Shown: positions 24,616-36,381 of the stretch, one piece after another
Layout of the letters: each line of letters opens with the position of its first letter
Numbering within the stretch: the stretch's first letter is position 1
DNA from: Aedes albopictus
Lineage: Eukaryota > Arthropoda > Insecta > Diptera > Culicidae
Assembly (NCBI RefSeq): GCF_035046485.1
Contig: NC_085138.1
Span: 292,312,256 to 292,376,255 of the forward strand
Direction of reading: 5' to 3'
DNA: 64,000 nt
Position numbers and translations under genes: made by a program
Notes under the pieces: generated by a model
Seen by the model: only the letters and a program-made list of their open reading frames with translations
Told to the model about the DNA's origin: nothing
The model's database searches: none

Positions 24616-25035
24616 CAGACTTGACAGAAACTCCCTCGCGAGAAAATGTGGAAGCGATTTCGGCGATTTTCTGAGGAGGTAAAATAAAACTCAAAAATCA
24701 CAACGTAAATCCTCAACAGCACCGAGCGCGAGCTTGCCGCGCAGCGAGGAGTTCGCCCAACACTCATAATTGTTTGTTGTGTTTCTCACGTCCACTCACA
24801 CTCAAAAAGCTCTCGCGAGTTCCACTCCCATATAAAGAAAGACTCTCGAGGCGAAAAGCACACTCAAAAACCCGAAATAATCATCGGCTCTTTTTTCGTT
24901 CCCCTCTTCGTCGCTCAGTTTTTATTGCCTCTCTGTTTGGGGTTCGTTCGCTCCCTCGTGACGAAGCAGAAGCAAAACACCGCTCCAGAGCTTGTTGCAA
25001 AACTCTTTTGATTTCGAGGAGGATTATCAAGCCTG
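24616..25035 (+). repeat. 420-bp spacer, copy 1, between 7-bp arrays
   Basis: This non-satellite block starts CAGACTTGACAG and ends TTATCAAGCCTG. It recurs with the same length at 28184-28603 and, with an insertion, at 30173-30902. It is GC-richer than the arrays and includes CTCGCGAG words, TATAAAG at 24831-24837 and a pyrimidine-rich stretch. Only a handful of differences separate the copies, so the whole spacer-plus-array unit was amplified recently or homogenised. Confidence 0.92.
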
Positions 25036-26049
25036 CTTCTATCTTCTATCTTCTATCTACTATCTTCTATCTTCTATCTTCTACCTTCTATCTTCTATCT
25101 TCTATCTTCTATCTTCTATCTTCTATCTTCTATCTTCTATCTTCTATCTTCTATCTTCTATCTTCTATCTTCTATCTTCTATCTTCTATCTTCTATCTTC
25201 TATCTTCTATCTTCTATCTTCTATCTTCTATCTTCTATCTTCTATCTTCTATCTTCTATCTTCTATCTTCTATCTTCTATCTTCTATCTTCTATCTTCTA
25301 TCTTCTATCTTCTATCTTCTATCTTCTATCTTCTATCTTCTATCTTCTATCTTCTATCTTCTATCTTCTATCTTCTATCTTCTATCTTCTATCTTCTATC
25401 TTCTATCTTCTATCTTCTATCTTCTATCTTCTATCTTCTATCTTCTATCTTCTATCTTCTATCTTCTATCTTCTATCTTCTATCTTCTATCTTCTATCTT
25501 CTATCTTCTATCTTCTATCTTCTATCTTCTATCTTCTATCTTCTATCTTCTATCTTCTATCTTCTATCTTCTATCTTCTATCTTCTATCTTCTATCTTCT
25601 ATCTTCTATCTTCTATCTTCTATCTTCTATCTTCTATCTTCTATCTTCTATCTTCTATCTTCTATCTTCTATCTTCTATCTTCTATCTTCTATCTTCTAT
25701 CTTCTATCTTCTATCTTCTATCTTCTATCTTCTATCTTCTATCTTCTATCTTCTATCTTCTATCTTCTATCTTCTATCTTCTATCTTCTATCTTCTATCT
25801 TCTATCTTCTATCTTCTATCTTCTATCTTCTATCTTCTATCATCTATCTTCTATCTTTTATCTTTTATCTTTTATCTTTTATCTTTTATCTTTTATCTTT
25901 TATCTTTTATCTTTTATCTTTTATCTTTTATCTTTTATCTTTTATCTTTTATCTTCTATCTTCTATCTTCTATCTTCTATCTTGTATCTTCTATATTCTA
26001 TCTTCTATCTACTATCTTCTATCTTCTATCGTCTATCTTCTATCTTCTA
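25036..26049 (+). repeat. 7-bp satellite, array B (left part)
   Basis: TATCTTC units continue directly from spacer 1. Towards the right, about 25855-25950, the units switch to an almost pure run of TATCTTT, then return to TATCTTC with scattered variants before the TIR insertion at 26050. The array resumes at 27901 after that insertion. Confidence 0.95.
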
Positions 26050-27900
26050 CACGGGAAAAAAATCGTTGCCGGATCCATGACTAAAATGTTGTGAAATCAT
26101 AAAACTTGTCGCTTCATGATATTGTAACTACAAGTCATGATATCGTGACGTCAACAACGATTATCATGAATAATAATAACTGATTCCATCAACAAAAGCC
26201 ATGGCCGTCAAAAGCGTTATGAAAAAATTAAGCTCGTTTTCATAAATTGAATACCATAAAGCTGAGTCATGGTAGCATGGCTCTCTGTCATAAAACTATG
26301 TCGCTGAGTCATCTCAACCAGACGTAGAGTCGTATGAACATAACGCAGAGTCATCAAATCATGAATCACAACAAACGAATTTGGACACTGTAAGCGTTAC
26401 GCAAACCCTCGCGTAGAATCACCTACGCCATTTTTGTCACTTCTGTCAAGGCGCCTTTTGTGAGCGGCAGTGTTTTCCGGTGAGATTTTTTTTAGTTTTC
26501 GAAAAAGTGTAGTGAATTGTTCTTACTTAACCTTCCGTAACTCGCGCGGTTGACTACCTGCGTCAGCACCACGCTAATGCTGAGTACAAAAAGCGAGACT
26601 TTTTCAACGTGTTGTACAAAATACAACAGCGCGATCACTCGAGGGTTAAATAGTAGTAAACTATATAATTATTGAACTAAATTCCAGAAGTTGAAAAGGT
26701 TAAAACTCCTTCTTTTCTTGAAAGCAAGAAAAGGTCGGCAAACTGCAAGAAAATTGTTCGTCTTTTTCTTGCATGTGTGTGATCTGTCAAAATGACCTGG
26801 CAATGTCAAACATTTCGAGGTTAGGTTTCGTGGTGTAATGAAGAATAGACTTGCGTGGTGTAATGAAGAATAGACTTTGTTTTTTTTTTGCAGCCAAACA
26901 AGACAAAAGAAATCTCAAAAAGTACAGCCAAACGAGCAAAGCTTGTAAGGAGCAAGCAGTGAGACAAGACAGAAAACGTGATGCCGTGCGAAAGAGAGCC
27001 TGTATTGTTTACGTTCGAATCCACTTTCGAAAGTATTTCGTGTGTATTGCCGTTTACGTCAGCATAACCAAATGAGCGAAAGATTCGAACTAATCAAATT
27101 CGATCGAAAGTGGATACATCCATAAACAAGAATGAGGGTGAAATATTATAATCATGAGTACTACTTATGATTCCATGAAGGCGAATCATGATTACAGCAT
27201 GCATGCTTCATAGTATCATGACTCTATGTACGGCATTTTGCTAATAAAACGGGCATCATTATTGACAAATACCAGAATCATAAAAATTACTTCAATATTC
27301 AGGAACCTTGTTCATGATTTCAGAGTGCATGCTTCACGATAACGTGGCCTTAAATGCCACTTTGCACCAATTAATCCGATAGTTTAAATTACAAATACTA
27401 GAATCAAGCATACTGCTTATGTTTTTATAACATTAGGTAATAAATTTAGAACATGCTTTATGATAACATGACCAGTACTGCCATTTTTCGCAAATCGATC
27501 CAGTACCATAAATGACAAATACTTGCACCATGAGTAATGCTCAAGCTTTCATAAATTTAGTTCATAGTTTGAGTACGTACTTAATGATAATATGAACCGA
27601 CTTACCAAATTTCGCTAATAAAACTGGAACCATAAATGACAACTACTAGTTCTATAAATACCGCTTCTGGTTTTATGAATCTAGTTAATAGTTCTGGTAG
27701 TCATGGGCATGATATCATGACTTAACTTACAATTTTTTGTCAATAAATATGAAAAACGTAACGCCAAGGTGACGTTACGACAACATGACTCATGAAATTA
27801 TGACCTTTTTTGTGGTGTATATTTATAACATGAAAACACACATTTTACGCGAAATCATGACTTATTTATCAGGTTTCAAGTAGCGGATTTTTTCCCGAGA
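26050..27900. mobile_element. 1.85-kb TIR element inserted in array B
   Basis: The 7-bp array is interrupted cleanly. The left end reads CACGGGAAAAAAATC from 26050 and the right end reads GGATTTTTTCCCGAG to about 27899, forming imperfect inverted repeats. The interior is AT-rich with many CATGAT/ATCATG words on both strands, and no transposase frame is visible. A smaller TTAA element (26531-26645) is nested inside. A 25-bp tandem repeat with 'gtggtgtaatgaagaa' lies at 26829-26880. The target duplication cannot be told from the repeat units. Confidence 0.75.
26531..26645. mobile_element. piggyBac-type MITE, 115 bp, TTAA target
   Basis: TTAA occurs at 26527-26530 and 26646-26649. The ends are inverted and begin CCTTCCGTAACTCGCGC on the left and CCCTCGAGTGATCGCGC on the reverse of the right. 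Ends starting CCY next to TTAA are typical of piggyBac-type elements. A CTCAGCATTAG-like stem lies in the middle. There is no coding capacity. Confidence 0.75.
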
Positions 27901-28183
27901 ATCTTCTATCTTCTATCTTCTATCTTCTATCTTCTATCTTCTATCTTCTATCTTCTATCTTCTATCTTCTATCTTCTATCTTCTATCTTCTATCTTCTAT
28001 CTTCTATCTTCTATCTTCTATCTTCTATCTTCTATCTTCTATCTTCTATCTTCTATCTTCTATCTTCTATCTTCTATCTTCTATCTTCTATCTTCTATCT
28101 TCTATCTTCTATCTTCTATCTTCTATCTTCTATCTTCTATCTTCTATCTTCTATCTTCTATCTTCTATCTTCTATCTTCTATC
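27901..28183 (+). repeat. 7-bp satellite, array B (right part)
   Basis: About 40 perfect TATCTTC units follow the TIR element and lead directly into spacer copy 2. With the left part it makes an array of about 1.3 kb. Confidence 0.95.
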
Positions 28184-28603
28184 CAGACTTGACAGAAACT
28201 CCCTCGCGAGAAAATGTGGAAGCGATTTCGGCGATTTTCTGAGGAGGTAAAATAAAACTCAAAAATCACAACGTAAATCCTCAACAGCACCGAGCGCGAG
28301 CTTGCCGCGCAGCGAGGAGTTCGCCCAACACTCATAATTGTTTGTTGTGTTTCTCACGTCCACTCACACTCAAAAAGCTCTCGCGAGTTCCACTCCCATA
28401 TAAAGAAAGATTCTCGAGGCGAAAATCACACTCAAAAACCCGAAATAATCATCGGCTCTTTTTTCGTTCCCCTCTTCGTCGCTCAGTTTTTATTGCCTCT
28501 CTGTTTGGGGTTCGTTCGCTCCCTCGTGACGAAGCAGAAGCAAAACACCGCTCCAGAGCTTGTTGCAAAACTCTTTTGATTTCGAGGAGGATTATCAAGC
28601 CTG
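28184..28603 (+). repeat. 420-bp spacer, copy 2
   Basis: It has the same length and order as copy 1, with TATAAAG at the identical offset (28399-28405, 215 bp from the left edge). The differences seen from copy 1 are single bases, such as AGATTCTCG for AGACTCTCG and GAAAATCAC for GAAAAGCAC. Confidence 0.92.
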
Positions 28604-30172
28604 CTTCTATCTTCTATCTTCTATCTACTATCTTCTATCTTCTATCTTCTATCTTCTATCTTCTATCTTCTATCTTCTATCTTCTATCTTCTATCTTCTA
28701 TCTTCTATCTTCTATCTTCTATCTTCTATCTTCTATCTTCTATCTTCTATCTTCTATCTTCTATCTTCTATCTTCTATCTTCTATCTTCTATCTTCTATC
28801 TTCTATCTTCTATCTTCTATCTTCTATCTTCTATCTTCTATCTTCTATCTTCTATCTTCTATCTTCTATCTTCTATCTTCTATCTTCTATCTTCTATCTT
28901 CTATCTTCTATCTTCTATCTTCTATCTTCTATCTTCTATCTTCTATCTTCTATCTTCTATCTTCTATCTTCTATCTTCTATCTTCTATCTTCTATCTTCT
29001 ATCTTCTATCTTCTATCTTCTATCTTCTATCTTCTATCTTCTATCTTCTATCTTCTATCTTCTATCTTCTATCTTCTATCTTCTATCTTCTATCTTCTAT
29101 CTTCTATCTTCTATCTTCTATCTTCTATCTTCTATCTTCTATCTTCTATCTTCTATCTTCTATCTTCTATCTTCTATCTTCTATCTTCTATCTTCTATCT
29201 TCTATCTTCTATCTTCTATCTTCTATCTTCTATCTTCTATCTTCTATCTTCTATCTTCTATCTTCTATCTTCTATCTTCTATCTTCTATCTTCTATCTTC
29301 TATCTTCTATCTTCTATCTTCTATCTTCTATCTTCTATCTTCTATCTTCTATCTTCTATCTTCTATCTTCTATCTTCTATCTTCTATCTTCTATCTTCTA
29401 TCTTCTATCTTCTATCTTCTATCTTCTATCTTCTATCTTCTATCTTCTATCTTCTATCTTCTATCTTCTATCTTCTATCTTCTATCTTCTATCTTCTATC
29501 TTCTATCTTCTATCTTCTATCTTCTATCTTCTATCTTCTATCTTCTATCTTCTATCTTCTATCTTCTATCTTCTATCTTCTATCTTCTATCTTCTATCTT
29601 CTATCTTCTATCTTCTATCTTCTATCTTCTATCTTCTATCTTCTATCTTCTATCTTCTATCTTCTATCTTCTATCTTCTATCTTCTATCTTCTATCTTCT
29701 ATCTTCTATCTTCTATCTTCTATCTTCTATCTTCTATCTTCTATCTTCTATCTTCTATCTTCTATCTTCTATCTTCTATCTTCTATCTTCTATCTTCTAT
29801 CTTCTATCTTCTATCTTCTATCTTCTATCTTCTATCTTCTATCTTCTATCTTCTATCTTCTATCTTCTATCTTCTATCTTCTATCTTCTATCTTCTATCT
29901 TCTATCTTCTATCTTCTATCTTCTATCTTCTATCTTCTATCTTCTATCTTCTATCTTCTATCTTCTATCTTCTATCTTCTATCTTCTATCTTCTATCTTC
30001 TATCTTCTATCTTCTATCTTCTATCTTCTATCTTCTATCTTCTATCTTCTATCTTCTATCTTCTATCTTCTATCTTCTATCTTCTATCTTCTATCTTCTA
30101 TCTTCTATCTTCTATCTTCTATCTTCTATCTTCTATCTTCTATCTTCTATCTTCTATCTTCTATCTTCTATC
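28604..30172 (+). repeat. 7-bp satellite, array C
   Basis: About 224 TATCTTC units, almost all perfect after a single TATCTAC unit near the left edge. That same variant lies just inside the left edge of arrays B and D, a mark shared by the repeated macro-unit. Confidence 0.96.
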
Positions 30173-30902
30173 CAGGCTTGACAGAAACTCCCTCGCGAGA
30201 AAATGTGGAAGCGATTTCGGCGATTTTCTGAGGAGGTAAAATAAAACTCAAAAATCACAACGTAAATCCTCAACAGCACCGAGCGCGAGCTTGCCGCGCA
30301 GCGAGGAGTTCGCCCAACACTCATAATTGTTTGTTGTGTTTCTCACGTCCTCTCACACTCAAAAAGCTCTCGCGAGTTCCACTCCCATATAAAGAAAGAC
30401 TCTCGAGGCGAAAATCACACTCAAAAACCCGAAATAATCTTCGGCTCTTTTTTCGTTCCCCTCTTCGTCGCTCAGTTTTTATTGCCTCTCTGTTTGGGGT
30501 TCGTTCGCTCCTTCACGCTAACGCCGCTCAGCACAAAAGTGCATAATTTCCAGACTACACCAAAAATGTGTAACCCTTGCACATTCACAAAATCAGCTCC
30601 TGTGTCCGCAAAATCGTTAAATTCGCAAAAATGTTTGTACAGCAATCTAGCTAGGTTTACTAGTGACCTTGGAAAACAAGAATAAATCGACATTTCGCAT
30701 CTAGACGAGCGTACGAGCTGTTTTTTGAGAATGTGTAACTGTAACACATTTTTGTGTGGTCTGGAAATTATGCACATATGAGTAGGGCTTACACATTTTA
30801 GTGCTGAGCGGTTTTACTGTGTTCGTGACGAAGCAGAAGCAAAACACCGCTCCAGAGCTTGTTGCAAAACTCTTTTGATTTCGAGGAGGATTATCAAGCC
30901 TG
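30173..30902 (+). repeat. 420-bp spacer, copy 3, with a 310-bp insertion
   Basis: Copy 3 begins CAGGCTTGACAG and matches copies 1 and 2 until GCTCC at 30511, then resumes at CGTGACGAAG near 30823. The total length of 730 bp equals 420 plus 310. TATAAAG is at 30388-30394, again 215 bp from the left edge. The MITE at 30514-30821 explains the extra length. Confidence 0.9.
30514..30821. mobile_element. 308-bp foldback MITE in spacer copy 3
   Basis: The left end CACGCTAACGCCGCTCAGCA pairs with the right end, whose reverse starts CACAGTAAAACCGCTCAGCA. Further in, 'gcataatttccagac' and 'gtctggaaattatgc' form a second pair of arms, and 'aaaaatgtgtaac' is mirrored too. TT is found on both sides (30512-30513 and 30822-30823), where the uninterrupted spacer has CT. 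Confidence 0.8.
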
Positions 30903-32860
30903 CTTCTATCTTCTATCTTCTATCTTCTATCTACTATCTTCTATCTTCTATCTTCTACCTTCTATCTTCTATCTTCTATCTTCTATCTTCTATCTTCTAT
31001 CTTCTATCTTCTATCTTCTATCTTCTATCTTCTATCTTCTATCTTCTATCTTCTATCTTCTATCTTCTATCTTCTATCTTCTATCTTCTATCTTCTATCT
31101 TCTATCTTCTATCTTCTATCTTCTATCTTCTATCTTCTATCTTCTATCTTCTATCTTCTATCTTCTATCTTCTATCTTCTATCTTCTATCTTCTATCTTC
31201 TATCTTCTATCTTCTATCTTCTATCTTCTATCTTCTATCTTCTATCTTCTATCTTCTATCTTCTATCTTCTATCTTCTATCTTCTATCTTCTATCTTCTA
31301 TCTTCTATCTTCTATCTTCTATCTTCTATCTTCTATCTTCTATCTTCTATCTTCTATCTTCTATCTTCTATCTTCTATCTTCTATCTTCTATCTTCTATC
31401 TTCTATCTTCTATCTTCTATCTTCTATCTTCTATCTTCTATCTTCTATCTTCTATCTTCTATCTTCTATCTTCTATCTTCTATCTTCTATCTTCTATCTT
31501 CTATCTTCTATCTTCTATCTTCTATCTTCTATCTTCTATCTTCTATCTTCTATCTTCTATCTTCTATCTTCTATCTTCTATCTTCTATCTTCTATCTTCT
31601 ATCTTCTATCTTCTATCTTCTATCTTCTATCTTCTATCTTCTATCTTCTATCTTCTATCTTCTATCTTCTATCTTCTATCTTCTATCTTCTATCTTCTAT
31701 CTTCTATCTTCTATCTTCTATCTTCTATCTTCTATCTTCTATCTTCTATCTTCTATCTTCTATCTTCTATCTTCTATCTTCTATCTTCTATCTTCTATCT
31801 TCTATCTTCTATCTTCTATCTTCTATCTTCTATCTTCTATCTTCTATCTTCTATCTTCTATCTTCTATCTTCTATCTTCTATCTTCTATCTTCTATCTTC
31901 TATCTTCTATCTTCTATCTTCTATCTTCTATCTTCTATCTTCTATCTTCTATCTTCTATCTTCTATCTTCTATCTTCTATCTTCTATCTTCTATCTTCTA
32001 TCTTCTATCTTCTATCTTCTATCTTCTATCTTCTATCTTCTATCTTCTATCTTCTATCTTCTATCTTCTATCTTCTATCTTCTATCTTCTATCTTCTATC
32101 TTCTATCTTCTATCTTCTATCTTCTATCTTCTATCTTCTATCTTCTATCTTCTATCTTCTATCTTCTATCTTCTATCTTCTATCTTCTATCTTCTATCTT
32201 CTATCTTCTATCTTCTATCTTCTATCTTCTATCTTCTATCTTCTATCTTCTATCTTCTATCTTCTATCTTCTATCTTCTATCTTCTATCTTCTATCTTCT
32301 ATCTTCTATCTTCTATCTTCTATCTTCTATCTTCTATCTTCTATCTTCTATCTTCTATCTTCTATCTTCTATCTTCTATCTTCTATCTTCTATCTTCTAT
32401 CTTCTATCTTCTATCTTCTATCTTCTATCTTCTATCTTCTATCTTCTATCTTCTATCTTCTATCTTCTATCTTCTATCTTCTATCTTCTATCTTCTATCT
32501 TCTATCTTCTATCTTCTATCTTCTATCTTCTATCTTCTTTCTTCTTTCTTCTATCTTCTATCTTCTATCTTCTATCTTCTATCTTCTATCTTCTATCTTC
32601 TATCTTCTATCTTCTATCTTCTATCTTCTATCTTCTATCTTCTATCTTCTATCTTCTATCTTCTATCTTCTATCTTCTATCTTCTATCTTCTATCTTCTA
32701 TCTTCTATCTTCTATCTTCTATCTTCTATCTTCTATCTTCTATCTTCTATCTTCTATCTTCTATCTTCTATCTTCTATCTTCTATCTTCTATCTTCTATC
32801 TTCTATCTTCTATCTTCTATCTTCTATCTTCTATCTTCTATCCTCTATCTTCTATCTTCC
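30903..32860 (+). repeat. 7-bp satellite, array D
   Basis: About 280 TATCTTC units. Two adjacent TTTCTTC variants lie at about 32535-32550 and decay is visible in the last 40 bp. No spacer follows: the array runs out into unique sequence, so this is the right edge of the satellite block. Confidence 0.96.
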
Positions 32861-33591
32861 ATTCAATCTTTGTTTTTAATTGGGAGCTACTCTTACTAAA
32901 TTTTGACCATCTTCCGATCACTGTGCAGTGCACTCTTAACAAGAACAACATCCATATATTACGTGATACAATTATTGTTTTTCCCATTATTTCTGGCTCA
33001 TCAATGTTTCGAACACATGAAAAGTATGTATCGTTCAGTTTCCCTAAACATTTTCCGAGGCAAGCAGTAGTTAATCTATAGACGTTCCCTAAAAAAAAGT
33101 TATTACCAAGCCCAAGCAAACCACAGTGAAAACAAACACATGTGGTACAGCGCAGCTCACGTAGGAAGTTGAACGGCACATTTTCAATTTCTCGAAACAG
33201 GAAAAAATAATAAACGTCCAAAATCGGGCACGGAAAGGCGCGACAAAGAGAAATGCGGCGCAGCGCGCTTGCCCGTCGCTCATCATGATGTGTGAAAATC
33301 TCGAAGAAAGCGGATCAATTAGCACCTCGGAAAGATACAACACGACGACGACGCATCGACACATTATTGTATGGAGGCGGTACGGTGTGGGTGGCGACGG
33401 CCGCAGCAGGGGGCACCCGATCGGAAGATGGAAAACCTGCTCTTCGGGATTTTCCTTGCTCTCGGGTTGGAAGCAGAGACGCGTGCAGCTCGGAAGCGAG
33501 ATTGGGTGGATTGTTTAAAAGTAAAAAGTGGAGAAAAACAAAACATAATATAGACGTGCAGACTAATGTGCTGGGTACTCATAAATAAATA
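32861..33591. other. Unique sequence, no recognised gene
   Basis: About 730 bp between the satellite block and the next TA-flanked element. Short overlapping frames on both strands (for example near 33290-33590) have no recognisable domain. A GC-rich patch at 33230-33480 is the least repeat-like part. Confidence 0.3.
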
Positions 33592-35904
33592 CACTGGAAC
33601 CTCTTTTTATGCACATGGCTGGGACTGCATAAATTAAAAATGTGCATAAATTAAAAATGTGCTTAAAAAGAGGGAAATTTATGCATAAATTAAGTTTGGG
33701 CTTCAATTAGAAAATCTAGTTTGCGAGAACAGATCTTGCTCCTGGGCAGATGAGGTGGGGCTAAGAGGGTTTTCAGAATGTTCCCAGAGAGCCCTAAAAG
33801 GGGGTTCCAAGGGGCTTCAGGGGCGTTTTAAGGGGTTGTTTCGGGGGGTTTGAGGAGCTTTACAAGGGTGTTCTGTCAAGATTTTTTGGTGTTTTCATGG
33901 GATTACGGAGAATTCTGGGGTATTTCAATAGTATTAAGTGGGTTTCAGGGGCGTTCCAAGGGGCTTTAGGATTCAAGGGATCTCAGGAGACTTTAAAGGG
34001 CGTTGTATGGGGTTTGAGGGGCGATTTAAGGTATTTCGGAGTCTGTTCTAAAATTTGCTGAAATGCCTCAAAAATCCCCCTTGAACCCCCCGGCGACCCC
34101 ATGTAACGCACCTGAGAAGCTCCGAACACCCTGAAAACTCCTCCGTAACGCTTCCGTAACGCCTCTGAATCACGCCGAAAATGCTCTGAAACATTTTGAA
34201 ATGCCTCCAAAATCCCCCTTAAACCCCCTCGGACCCCATGTAACGCACTTGAGAGGCTCCGAACCCCACGAAAACTCCTCGTAACGCTTAAGTAACGCCT
34301 CTGCATCCCGCCGAAAATGCTCTGAAACGTCTTGAAATACCTCCGAAATCCCCCTAAAACCCCCTCGGACCCCATGTAACGCACCTGAGAGGCTCCGAGC
34401 CCCACGAAAACTCCTCGTAACGCTTAAGTAACGCCTCTGCATCCCGCCGAAAATGCTCTGAAACGTCTTGAAATGCCTCCGAAATCCCCCTTAAACCACC
34501 TCGGACCCCATGTAACGCACCTGAGAGGCTCCGAACACCCTTAAAACTCCTCCGTAACGCTTCCGTAACGCTTCTGAATCACGCCGAAAATGCTCTTAAA
34601 CATTTTGAAATGCCTCCGAAATCCCCCTTAAACCCCCTCGGACCCCATGTAACGCACCTTAGAGGCTCCAAACACCCCGAAAACTCCTCCATAACGCTTA
34701 AGTAACGCCTCTGAATCACGCCGAAAATGATCTGAAACATTATGAAATGCCTCCGAAATCCCCCTTAAACCCCCTCGGACCCCATGTAACGCACCTGAGA
34801 AGCTCCGAACACCCTGAAAACTCCTCCGTAACGCTTCCGTAACGCCTCTGAATCACGCCGAAAATGCTCTGAAACATTTTGAAATGCCTCCAAAATCCCC
34901 CTTAAACCCCCTCGGACCCCATGTAACGCACCTGAGAGGCTTCGAACACCCCGAAAACTCTTCCGTAACGCCTAAGTAACGCCTCTGCATCCCGCCGAAA
35001 ATGCTCTGAAACGTCTTGAAATGCCTCCAAAATCCCCCTTAAACCCCCTCGGACCCCATGTAACGCACCTGAGAGGCTCCGAACACCCCGAAAACTCCTT
35101 CGTAACGCTTCCGTAACGCCTCTGAATCACGCCGAAAATGATCTGGAACATCTTGAAATGCCTCCAAAATCCCCCTTAAACCCCCTCGGACCCCATGTAA
35201 CGCACCTGAGAGGCTCCGAACACCCTGAAAACTCCTCCGTAACGCTTCTGAATCACGCCGAAAATGCTCTTAAACATTTTGAAATGCCTCCGAAATCCCC
35301 CTTAAACCCCCTCGGACCCCATGTAACGCACCTGAGAGGCTCCAAACACCCCGAAAACTCCTCCGTAACGCTTCCGTAACGCCTCTGAATCACGCCGAAA
35401 ATGATCTGAAACATTATGAAATGCCTCCAAAATCCCCCTTAAACCCCCTCGGACCCCATGTAACGCACCTGAGAAGCTCCTAACACCCTGAAAACTCCTC
35501 CGTAACGCTTCCGTAACGCCTCTGAATCACGCCGAAAATGATCTGGAACATCTTGAAATGTCCTCCTAAACCAAAACCCCTAAAAACGCCTCCATAACGG
35601 CTTTGAAACCAGCCTAAAATGCTCTGAGACTCCTGAAATGACTCCGAAATCCCCTTAAGACCCACTCGGAGACCATGTAACGCACATGAGACCTTCGGAA
35701 ACACCCAAAAACGAACCTGTAACCTTCCTTTGCTCTCATCTGTAAACACCCCCCGGTCGCCGTTGCAATAGTTCCTGTCATTATTAAATATTCTATGCAC
35801 AATATTGGTTCTGAGCAGCTCTCCCTCTTTTTATGCAGGGCATAAAAAAAGGTGCATAAATTAAAAGTGCATAAAAAAAACATGCATAAAAAGAGGTTTT
35901 AGTG
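33592..35904. mobile_element. TA-flanked TIR element with internal 137-bp repeats, copy 1
   Basis: TA lies at 33590-33591 and 35905-35906. The ends are inverted: CACTGGAACCTCTTTTTATG on the left and CATAAAAAGAGGTTTTAGTG on the right. TGCATAAATTAAAA words repeat just inside both ends. The left interior is G-rich (33720-34010) and the rest is the 137-bp array. The right inner segment ('gccgttgcaatagtt', 'atgcacaatattggttctgag') is shared with the shorter copy at 45950-46726, showing one family. No transposase frame is visible. Confidence 0.87.
34010..35560. repeat. 137-bp tandem repeat, about 11-12 units
   Basis: The landmark 'ccccatgtaacgcac' recurs with its ATG at 34101, 34238, 34374, 34510, 34647, 34784, 34921, 35058, 35195, 35321 and 35458. 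Spacing is 136-137 bp except one of 126 bp, where an internal 'cgcttccgtaa' repeat was lost. Within each unit a shorter 'cgtaacgct…cgtaacgcct' repeat is visible. Minus-strand frames through it look protein-like but shift between units, so they are not genes. Confidence 0.9.
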
Positions 35905-35906
35905 TA

Positions 35907-36381
35907 TACACAAAATGGGCATCATGCTTGGAAATTGGAGGAAGTGAGGAGGGTGCGACGAAGACTCCGCCGGAAGCGTCTACTCGAATGGAGTGTATAT
36001 GGATACCATATGAGTTTCTTCTGCACATTTCGTACACACTTTGATGATGGAACACACAGTTTATTTTCAAGAAGAAAATGTATCGGCGAAAAGTGGTGGC
36101 AAATTGGAATTGATGGTTTAATTGAGTGTGAATAATTTGCTTCGGTGCTTGAAATTTGTGCTGCCTCATTGCCAGCGGCGAGACAGGATGTTGAATGATG
36201 TTGAGAGAAAAAATGGCCAATGAGGACACTGTCTTCAATCACAACCTCAATTGTTTATACTACAAAAATAGGCATATGGGTCATTTCAACGCCATGCCAG
36301 GAGTCATAATCATCATCATGGAATCATTGGAATTTTGAATAAAAAAAACCTTATTTGATGCAATCCATAAACTACGTAGTC
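35907..36381. other. Short unique sequence, no recognised gene
   Basis: About 475 bp between a TIR element and an RTE LINE. No domain, transposon end or tandem repeat was recognised. Small open frames on both strands are short. Confidence 0.3.

Noticed and set aside
21574..33081. Very long plus-strand ORFs (up to 1016 codons) of a Leu/Ser/Ile/Phe/Tyr repeat
   Set aside because: The 7-bp unit is stop-free on this strand. Frames start in unrelated flanks or spacers and simply read into the array.
33983..34442. Protein-coding frames in the 137-bp repeat on the minus strand
   Set aside because: The period is not a multiple of three, so the phase changes with each unit and frames soon close.
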